Origin: an uncultured Chloroflexota bacterium
GTDB taxonomy: Bacteria > Chloroflexota > Limnocylindria > Limnocylindrales > Limnocylindraceae
Direction of reading: 5' to 3'
DNA: 9,726 nt
Assembly: GCA_903944295.1 (NCBI GenBank)
Contig: CAJARA010000082.1
Span: 1-9,726 of the forward strand
Shown piece by piece: positions 4,549 to 9,726 of the stretch (the stretch's first letter is position 1; every line of letters begins with the position of its first letter). The position numbers were made by a program, and so were the translations under genes. The notes under the pieces were generated by a model that was not told the DNA's origin, searched no databases, and worked only from the letters and a program-made list of their open reading frames with translations.

Positions 4549-6264
4549 ATGAGCCTATTGCGTCGCGTAAGGACTTCAATTCAGTCACGTTTTGAGGCCG
4601 CGGATAAGTCGGTGTTGACGAACATCGCATTCTTGAGCGCGATCGTCCTCTCGGGGCTCCTCCTCGTTGGCGTTGCTCTTTCCGCTTGGTGGTCAGACAA
4701 CCTTGCCTCCGCGGTAGAGGTGAATGGTCAGTCCGTGACGGTCAGCGAAGCACGAGCGCGCGCAAACATTGAATTTTTCCGCCTTGGCGTTGAGGAGCGA
4801 AGGATTCGCGCGCGCGTGAGCGCCGGAACTCTTTCAAGTGAAGCTGGGACCGCCGCGCTCCAGAGCATCAGCGACCGTGGAGACAATCTCAGCAGCGCAC
4901 TCACCTCTGATCTGATCGACATGCTCCTGATTCGTGATCTTGCAAGCAGTAACGACGTTTCAGTTGACGACGCTGATGTTGAGGCGCAGTGGCAAGAGGA
5001 GCAACAGATTCCCGAGCTTCGCCTTATTCGTAGAATTACCATTGAGTTCACGCCCACTAATGATGCGGCTGCAGAGGCGGACGCCAAGGCGAAAGCTGAA
5101 GCGATCCTTGCCGAAATTCGCGCGGGCGCAGATTTCAGTGAAGTTGCAAAGCGCGAGTCTAGCGACTCGTTTGCGGTGGAGGGCGGGCGAGTTGGATGGA
5201 GCACTCGGGCTGCGGATCCACTGATCGAGCCCGCATATTTGGCGGCATGGAGCCTTACCAGCCCTGGGACGACCGAAGTGATCTCCCAAGACTCCGGTCA
5301 GTTCGTGATCTTCTACGTTGAACAGATTCGGGAGGCAACCCCTGACCTAGATTTCGCCTCCCTTGCCTCCGAAACCAGCGTTGATCTTGCCCTGTATCGA
5401 AAAGTAGTCGCGGAAGAGTTGCTGCGCGAGGCGTTGCGCGAGAAGGTCACCGCAGACCTGCTCAAGAGCCCAGTCGAACAGCGCGACGTCAGTTACGTCA
5501 CGGTTCCTGTGGCGGCCGGCGGCGGCGAAGTTGAAGAGGTGCATGCCAGCCACATCCTCTACAGCCCAAATGATGACGCCCAAGGGGCATCTAAGCTCAG
5601 CGAAGATGATCCAGCGTGGGCTGCGGCAAAGGCAGATGCAGACGCGGGCCTTGTGCTGGTCAACCAGGGCATTAACTTTGAGAGCATTGCAAAGAAGTAC
5701 AGCGATGATGATTCATCAGCACAAGACGGGGGCCTCCTCGCTTGGGCACCGCAAGGAACGTTTGTGACGGCATTTGAGGACGCCATTTGGGATAAGGGGC
5801 TTCAGGTTGGTGAGATTGTAGGACCGATCAAGACAGAGTTCGGCTATCACATCATCCGCCTTGAAGGGCGCAGGTCCGGGGTGAAGCTTGCAATGGAGCA
5901 GCTCTCCGTTGCCCTCAAAGACGCTGGTGAGGACTTCATCAAGGTCGCCACAGATGCTGTTGCTGAGTATTCCGGAACCGATGTTCAGCAGATTGGTTTC
6001 TTGTCGAGATACACCATCAATCCAGACCTGAGCAAGCTGATTTGGGCCCTTGGTGCAGGCGAAGTGAGCAATACAGAGACCATCAATGATCAGCTGATCA
6101 TCCTTCGAGTGAACGCGATTGAAGAGCGTGAGCTTGATGAGTCACAGAAGTCTGCGATTAATCAGGGCGGGTTTGACGTGTGGCTCACGCTCTACAGCAG
6201 AGCTGCGTCGATCTTGATTGAGGGGAAGCAGGTCCAGGAGGCGGGGGAGTCGCCAGCGCCGTGA
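4549..6264 (+). CDS. Membrane-anchored multi-domain parvulin-type peptidyl-prolyl isomerase/foldase
   Basis: A 571-residue protein resembling PrsA/SurA/PpiD-type foldases, which assist folding of exported proteins by cis-trans isomerisation of prolyl bonds. A basic cytoplasmic start is followed by one uncleaved-looking membrane helix (about 23-46), then an extracytoplasmic region. Residues 54-160 resemble the helical SurA-N chaperone region (VEVNGQSVTVSEARARANIEFF). Parvulin unit 1 spans about 162-262 but lacks the two histidines. Unit 2 (331-440) is canonical: HASHILYSP with H332/H335, FESIAKKYSDDDSSAQDGGLL, and FGYHIIRLEG with H434. A third, degenerate core may follow (462-525: FIKVATDAVAEYSG, then LSKLIWALGAGEVSNTETIN and LIILRVNAIEE). 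ATG 4549 follows GAGGTGA. The stop overlaps the mazG start by 4 nt (GTGA). It heads the operon and is divergent from the exporter genes. No lipoprotein box was seen, so it is anchored by its helix rather than by lipid like PrsA. Confidence 0.88.
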   Translation: MSLLRRVRTSIQSRFEAADKSVLTNIAFLSAIVLSGLLLVGVALSAWWSDNLASAVEVNGQSVTVSEARARANIEFFRLGVEERRIRARVSAGTLSSEAGTAALQSISDRGDNLSSALTSDLIDMLLIRDLASSNDVSVDDADVEAQWQEEQQIPELRLIRRITIEFTPTNDAAAEADAKAKAEAILAEIRAGADFSEVAKRESSDSFAVEGGRVGWSTRAADPLIEPAYLAAWSLTSPGTTEVISQDSGQFVIFYVEQIREATPDLDFASLASETSVDLALYRKVVAEELLREALREKVTADLLKSPVEQRDVSYVTVPVAAGGGEVEEVHASHILYSPNDDAQGASKLSEDDPAWAAAKADADAGLVLVNQGINFESIAKKYSDDDSSAQDGGLLAWAPQGTFVTAFEDAIWDKGLQVGEIVGPIKTEFGYHIIRLEGRRSGVKLAMEQLSVALKDAGEDFIKVATDAVAEYSGTDVQQIGFLSRYTINPDLSKLIWALGAGEVSNTETINDQLIILRVNAIEERELDESQKSAINQGGFDVWLTLYSRAASILIEGKQVQEAGESPAP

Positions 6265-7496
6265 TCTCGCAGGGCGGCGGCGGTTCGCTCAACGCACTGA
6301 TCACAGCCGCTCAAGACGCCACGGAGCCCGATGCGCTGTCGCGTGGCTTCGCCCTCCTTCCGCTGCAGTCGCTCTCAACGGCCGCAATAGACCTACGGTT
6401 ACCGCTGATCCTCACGCGGACTGAACTCGGAGTCGGCGATGAGCTTCCTGGTCGCGCGGGCGCCGGATTAGAGCTCCTGATTCGATTGTACGGAGCCGGA
6501 CACCAGGTCACCCATCTTCCAGACGGCAGCACGGGCACACTCGCCGCTATCGCGAGTGGAGCGATCTCTCATTGGGACGCGCTCCTTATTCCACCACTCG
6601 CGCCGATCGAGGCGCTCGCCTCACCGTGGGCGATGCCGTGGCTGAGCGCCCGACTACGTGCGCCAGACGGCTGCCCGTGGGATCGCGAGCAGACGCACCT
6701 GACGCTGGCGAAGCACCTGATTGAAGAGGCGTGGGAGCTGCACGATGCAATTGAAGCGCAGGCGGCGGCGCCGAGCGCCGCGACGGACGCGGCAATTGCT
6801 GAAGAGCTGGGTGACGTGTATCTGCAGGTGGTCCTCCACACGCAGTTGGCGGCGGAGCGTGGCGCATTCGACCTCACCGATGTGCAGGAGCGGCTTGCGA
6901 AGAAGATCATTCGCCGCCATCCGCATGTCTTTGGCGAAGCGACGGCAGAGACGAGCCGAGAGGTGCAGCGCGCCTGGGAGTCAGTGAAGGCGGAGGAGCG
7001 CGCCGAACGTGGTGATGCAAGCCCAAAGAGCAAGAGCGCGCTGAGCGGCGTCAGTCGCGGACTGCCGGCACTTTCGGCGAGCCGTGAGCTGCAGGACCGC
7101 GCGAGCGCGATGGGTTACGACTGGCCAACACTGGACGGCGTGCGCGAGAAGTTCACCGAAGAGATTCAGGAGTTAACTGAGGCGCTTGAGGCGGCGGGGA
7201 ACCCGGACAGCATCACGGGGCGCGGTGCAACGAGCGCTGCGACGCTGGCCGCGGCCCAAGATGAGCTCGGCGATGTGATGGCGGTGCTGGTGAACCTTGG
7301 ACGCCGCAGCGGGATTGATGCGGAGGCGGCGCTCCGCGGGGCGAATGAGAAGTTCCGCCGCCGCTTTGGTGAGGTGGAGCGGCGCGCCGCTGAACGCAAG
7401 ATCGACCTAAAAACGGCAGACTTCGCCACATTAGATACGCTCTGGGACGAGGCGAAGGCCGCCGAGCGCGCCGGCGCGTTGGATTTGAAGAGTTGA
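6261..7496 (+). CDS. mazG: Nucleoside triphosphate pyrophosphohydrolase MazG with truncated methylase-like N-terminal extension
   Basis: A 411-residue protein; the MazG part (about 126-398) hydrolyses NTPs and dNTPs to NMP and pyrophosphate, clearing abnormal nucleotides in the cytoplasm. LRAPDGCPWDREQTH (132-146) opens the first domain, with metal sites EEAWE (155-159) and EELGD (181-185), then RRHPHVFGE (218-226). The second domain has EEIQE (300-304), DELGD (334-338) and GANEKFRRRFGEVE (360-373), with a Gly/Ala-rich insert at about 312-330. Both sites look intact, as in E. coli MazG (263 residues). Residues 1-120 are extra. LLIRLYGAGHQVTHLPDGST and ALLIPPLAP resemble the C-terminal half of the tetrapyrrole methylase domain fused to MazG in YabN-type proteins, but the SAM-binding half is missing. 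GTG 6261 overlaps the foldase stop (GTGA), indicating coupling; rph starts 13 nt downstream. Confidence 0.93.
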   Translation: MISQGGGGSLNALITAAQDATEPDALSRGFALLPLQSLSTAAIDLRLPLILTRTELGVGDELPGRAGAGLELLIRLYGAGHQVTHLPDGSTGTLAAIASGAISHWDALLIPPLAPIEALASPWAMPWLSARLRAPDGCPWDREQTHLTLAKHLIEEAWELHDAIEAQAAAPSAATDAAIAEELGDVYLQVVLHTQLAAERGAFDLTDVQERLAKKIIRRHPHVFGEATAETSREVQRAWESVKAEERAERGDASPKSKSALSGVSRGLPALSASRELQDRASAMGYDWPTLDGVREKFTEEIQELTEALEAAGNPDSITGRGATSAATLAAAQDELGDVMAVLVNLGRRSGIDAEAALRGANEKFRRRFGEVERRAAERKIDLKTADFATLDTLWDEAKAAERAGALDLKS

Positions 7497-7503
7497 AGGG
7501 GAG
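7497..7503 (+). promoter_or_regulatory. Shine-Dalgarno sequence of rph
   Basis: AGGGGAG lies six nt before ATG 7510, right after the mazG stop (TGA 7494-7496), supporting that start and efficient translation of rph from the operon mRNA. Confidence 0.6.
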
Positions 7504-7509
7504 ATCCTG

Positions 7510-8241
7510 ATGAGTATCGGAAGCGCAAGCGGCCCTCGTGGTGATGGACGCGCACCAGATCAGATGCGCGCACTGAGCGCGGAGCTCGGCGTCCAGAAGT
7601 GGGCTGAGGGTTCGGCGATCATCACCGTGGGGAACACCGTGGTGATCTGCTCCGCCAGCGTTGAGGATCGCGTCCCGCCGCACCTACGCGGCAAGGGGAC
7701 CGGCTGGATCACCGCCGAGTACAGCATGCTTCCGCGCGCAACCAACACGCGATCAGATCGCGAAGCGGTGCGCGGCAAGCTTGGCGGACGCACCCATGAG
7801 ATTCAGCGCCTCATCGGCCGCTCTCTTCGCCAGGCCGTGGATCTCACCAAGCTCGGCGAGCGCTCCATCCTGATCGACTGCGACGTGCTGGTAGCGGACG
7901 GCGGAACGCGCTGCGCCAGCATCACTGGCGGCTGGATTGCGCTGGCGATCGCCATGCGCGCGAAGAAACTTGATCAGTTCCTGACGCGCAACATCGCCGC
8001 CGTCTCGGTTGGCGTTGTTGACGGGCGACCGGTGCTCGATCTTCCGTACGAAGAGGACAGCCGCGCGGATGTGGATCTCAACGTTGTTGCCACAGAGGGT
8101 GGTCACTATGTAGAGCTGCAGGGGACGGCGGAGCAGGAGCCGTTCGATCGCGCCTCACTTGACGCAATGCTCGCCTTGGCCGACAAGGGGATCGCCGAAC
8201 TGATCACCTTCCAGCGCGCCACCGTCGACGCCGCGCGATAA
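7510..8241 (+). CDS. rph: Ribonuclease PH (tRNA nucleotidyltransferase)
   Basis: A 243-residue phosphorolytic 3'-5' exoribonuclease, close to the E. coli length. It uses inorganic phosphate to trim 3' extensions from tRNA precursors and takes part in rRNA decay, as a cytoplasmic hexamer of dimers. Hallmarks: WAEGSAIITVGNTVVICSAS (31-50), GTGWITAEYSMLPRATNTR (63-81), KLGGRTHEIQRLIGRSLR (90-107) with the phosphate-binding Arg region, DCDVLVADGGTR (123-134) and the metal-binding segment YEEDSRADVDLNVV (180-193) with D183 and D189. It ends shortly after the core fold, with no extra domain. It follows mazG by 13 nt and precedes rdgB by 25 nt. The rph-rdgB order is widespread in bacteria, where both act in nucleic acid quality control. 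Confidence 0.97.
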   Translation: MSIGSASGPRGDGRAPDQMRALSAELGVQKWAEGSAIITVGNTVVICSASVEDRVPPHLRGKGTGWITAEYSMLPRATNTRSDREAVRGKLGGRTHEIQRLIGRSLRQAVDLTKLGERSILIDCDVLVADGGTRCASITGGWIALAIAMRAKKLDQFLTRNIAAVSVGVVDGRPVLDLPYEEDSRADVDLNVVATEGGHYVELQGTAEQEPFDRASLDAMLALADKGIAELITFQRATVDAAR

Positions 8242-8266
8242 GGCGCGCAGCCGCCACTCACACAGG

Positions 8267-8884
8267 ATGAGTCGCACTGCACGCACGCTGCTTGTTGCGA
8301 CAGGATCTGCGCACAAGCTCGTCGAACTGCAGCGACTCTTCGGTGACCTCCCGCTCACGCTCGTGACGTTGCGCGATCTAGGGATCAGCGACGAAGCACC
8401 AGAAGACGGCGCAACCTTTGAAGAGAACGCCGTGCAGAAGGCGCGCTTCTACGCGGCACAGAGCAATCAGTGGACCCTTGCTGACGACTCTGGGTTAGAA
8501 GTTGATGCGCTGAACGGCGCACCTGGCGTCTACACGCGCCGCTACGCTGGTCCGGATGCAACCGATCAGCAGAACTACGAAAAGCTTCTCGGCGCGCTGA
8601 GCGGAGCGCCGCGCGCACAACGCGGCGCGCGATTCGTCTGCTGCATGGCGCTCGTTGATCCGTCGCTTCCTAGCGGTGAGCCGCCGCGTATCTTCCGCGG
8701 CGAGCGGCGCGGAGAGATCGTTGAGGGGCCGCGAGGCGCCGGAGGGTTTGGCTACGACCCGGTCTTCGAAGTTGATGGCCGCACCATGGCGGAGCGCTCA
8801 CCAGAAGAGAAGGACCAGCTCAGTCACCGCGGCCAGGCGGCGGCGCTTGTTGCGGCGGCGTTACGCGCGGAGCTGCTCAGCTAA
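8267..8884 (+). CDS. rdgB: XTP/dITP diphosphatase (RdgB/HAM1 family)
   Basis: A 205-residue non-canonical purine NTP pyrophosphatase that hydrolyses dITP, ITP and XTP to the monophosphates, preventing incorporation of deaminated purines. Motifs in order: LLVATGSAHKLVEL (8-21), TFEENAVQKARF (50-61), LADDSGLEVDALNGAPGVYT (71-90) with the catalytic and metal acids, RRYAG (91-95), DATDQQNYEKLL (98-109), GGFGYDPVF (159-167) and SHRGQA (186-191). The first motif usually reads ATGNxxK; here the Asn is Ser14, a substitution in the substrate pocket, while the Lys (K17) is kept. ATG 8267 has only AGG directly against it and no well-spaced Shine-Dalgarno sequence, so translation probably depends on flow from rph. 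It ends 16 nt before the convergent LCP gene. With MazG, the operon encodes two unrelated NTP pyrophosphatases. Confidence 0.95.
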   Translation: MSRTARTLLVATGSAHKLVELQRLFGDLPLTLVTLRDLGISDEAPEDGATFEENAVQKARFYAAQSNQWTLADDSGLEVDALNGAPGVYTRRYAGPDATDQQNYEKLLGALSGAPRAQRGARFVCCMALVDPSLPSGEPPRIFRGERRGEIVEGPRGAGGFGYDPVFEVDGRTMAERSPEEKDQLSHRGQAAALVAAALRAELLS

Positions 8885-8900
8885 GCGCTACGACACCACG

Positions 8901-9726
8901 CTACGGCGCAGGCGTCGCACTTTCGGAGGGACTCGGCTCCACACTCGGCTCAGCACTCGGTGACGCACTCGGATCGCCGCTCGGCTCTTCACTTGGTGCG
9001 GAGGTTGGATCTGGTGTTGGGATATATGACGGAGCGGGGACGTTCGCATTGCAGGTTGCAAGCGACTGGTATGGCCCAGCAGGAGGCGGCGTCTTCACGG
9101 GCGTTGGCTTTGGTGTTGCGCTGGCGCCAGCAGATGGCGACGGAGCTGGAAGCAACTCTTTCCCAAGTGCTGGTTCACCCTTCGCCACTGGCCAGCCGTA
9201 TGGGCGCGTCCCTGGCGTTGGGAAGAGTCGCGCGCCGAGTTGGAGCGCGCGCTTCGCGTTGAAGAAGACGACGGAGCCGTATGGGCTCGGCTCATCGGCG
9301 CGGCGGTAGCGGAGGAGGCCGTCACCCGCGCGCATCTGTGCGCTTACAACGCGCGACGTATCAAACGCCTCCGCACCTTCGGCGAGCGTTGGGAGAAGCG
9401 CCTGGTTGAGGTCGGTGCGAACGCCGTCGCCGAGCGCTGTGAGGAGGGCGAGTCCGTTGCTCAAGATGTTGCCACTTGCGGCGAGCTGATTGCGGATCCC
9501 AACGAGGAGTTCCTGCTGGCGCCCGCCGCGATTGAAGTCATCGGTCCCCGCAGCCTTGCGAACGCGCGCGTAGGCGAGCGCGCAGTCGCCATTCAGGTGC
9601 CAGTTCCCCTTCGGCAGTGTCACGCCACGGAAGTCACCGGTGCGATATGAGGGATCAAAGATGGGTCGGCTGATGTTCACATCAACACCGCCGATGTCGT
9701 TAATCAGTTGGCGGAAGGTTGGGATC
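8901..9726 (-). CDS. LytR-CpsA-Psr (LCP) family glycopolymer transferase, C-terminal part (partial)
   Basis: The frame enters from the right edge and stops at TAG (8903-8901), showing 274 residues. LCP enzymes are membrane-anchored and transfer wall teichoic acid-like or other glycopolymers from undecaprenyl pyrophosphate to peptidoglycan. The visible part carries LINDIGGVDVNISRPIFD (7-24), NWHLNGDCALAYARVRKAAG (41-60) and TDDFNRGGRQQELL (61-74), whose Arg and Asp residues bind the lipid pyrophosphate. The LCP core ends near residue 115. After a spacer, residues about 194-274 form a low-complexity Pro/Ser/Thr/Glu tail with PSxx repeats and a single Cys (225); no LytR_C domain is seen. The GTG at 9680 is an internal codon (V16), not the start. 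The membrane helix and first core half lie outside the window. Its substrate could be the polymer exported by the ABC pair at 2874-4468, an inference from co-location only. Confidence 0.9.
   Translation of the reverse strand, partial: IPTFRQLINDIGGVDVNISRPIFDPSYRTGDFRGVTLPKGNWHLNGDCALAYARVRKAAGTDDFNRGGRQQELLVGIRNQLAASGNILSNGLALLTALGDGVRTDLNQALLPTLAEGAEAFDTSRVVSAQMRAGDGLLRYRRADEPSPYGSVVFFNAKRALQLGARLFPTPGTRPYGWPVAKGEPALGKELLPAPSPSAGASATPKPTPVKTPPPAGPYQSLATCNANVPAPSYIPTPDPTSAPSEEPSGDPSASPSAEPSVEPSPSESATPAP
8929..9000. repeat. Six tandem 12-bp units encoding PSxx tetrapeptides
   Basis: Six consecutive degenerate 12-bp units centred on CACTCGG, for example GCACTCGGTGAC (8953-8964) and GCACTCGGATCG (8965-8976). 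On the coding minus strand they give PSEE, PSGD, PSAS, PSAE, PSVE and PSPS in the tail of the LCP protein. A partial, shifted unit precedes them at about 8917-8928. The period matches four codons, so copy number can change without a frameshift. Confidence 0.75.

Noticed and set aside
8885..8900. Terminator between convergent rdgB and LCP genes
   Set aside because: Only 16 nt, with no stable hairpin or T-run.
8929..9000. CRISPR-like array
   Set aside because: 12-bp contiguous units without spacers, in frame with a Pro/Ser-rich protein tail.

Overview
The window is a dense, moderately high-GC bacterial chromosome segment with mostly conserved housekeeping and cell-envelope genes. I see no insertion sequence, phage gene, CRISPR array, tRNA or rRNA. 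Gene content (a RadC-mreB-mreC run, a membrane-anchored multi-parvulin foldase, a MazG with a methylase-type N-terminal extension, an LCP protein with a long Pro/Ser tail), frequent GTG starts and TAnnnT-type -10 boxes placed at start codons suggest a free-living, probably Chloroflexota-like (possibly freshwater) bacterium. That placement is an inference from family resemblance, not a search result.

Layout. At 1-69 is the last piece of a CPBP-type membrane protease. A plus-strand block follows: a RadC-like JAB/MPN protein (226-894), mreB (921-1973) and mreC (1981-2865). No mreD, rodA or PBP2 follows; mreC instead runs tail to tail into a minus-strand pair, an ABC-2 permease (3614-4468) and its ATPase (2874-3614), resembling Wzm/Wzt exporters of polysaccharide or cell-wall polymer. 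The permease diverges from a second plus-strand operon: a membrane-anchored parvulin-type foldase (4549-6264), MazG NTP pyrophosphohydrolase (6261-7496), RNase PH (7510-8241) and RdgB/HAM1 XTP/dITP pyrophosphatase (8267-8884). On the minus strand, entering from the right edge, lies the C-terminal part of a LytR-CpsA-Psr (LCP) glycopolymer transferase with a repetitive Pro/Ser/Glu tail (8901-9726).

Two themes link the genes. One is the envelope: MreB/MreC organise wall synthesis, the ABC pair exports a glycopolymer, the foldase helps fold exported proteins, and an LCP enzyme would attach polymer to peptidoglycan. The other is nucleotide and RNA hygiene: MazG and RdgB remove non-canonical or excess NTPs, and RNase PH trims tRNA 3' ends.

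The most interesting signals are small. Three promoter-like boxes of the form TGnTAnnnT lie 6-9 nt before an ATG without a Shine-Dalgarno sequence, which predicts leaderless or nearly leaderless transcripts. One opens a possible 10-codon leader peptide that ends inside the ribosome-binding site of the foldase. MazG keeps only what looks like the C-terminal half of a tetrapyrrole-methylase domain. The foldase seems to carry three parvulin-like units, only one with catalytic histidines. I found no clear evidence of a wholly new system.
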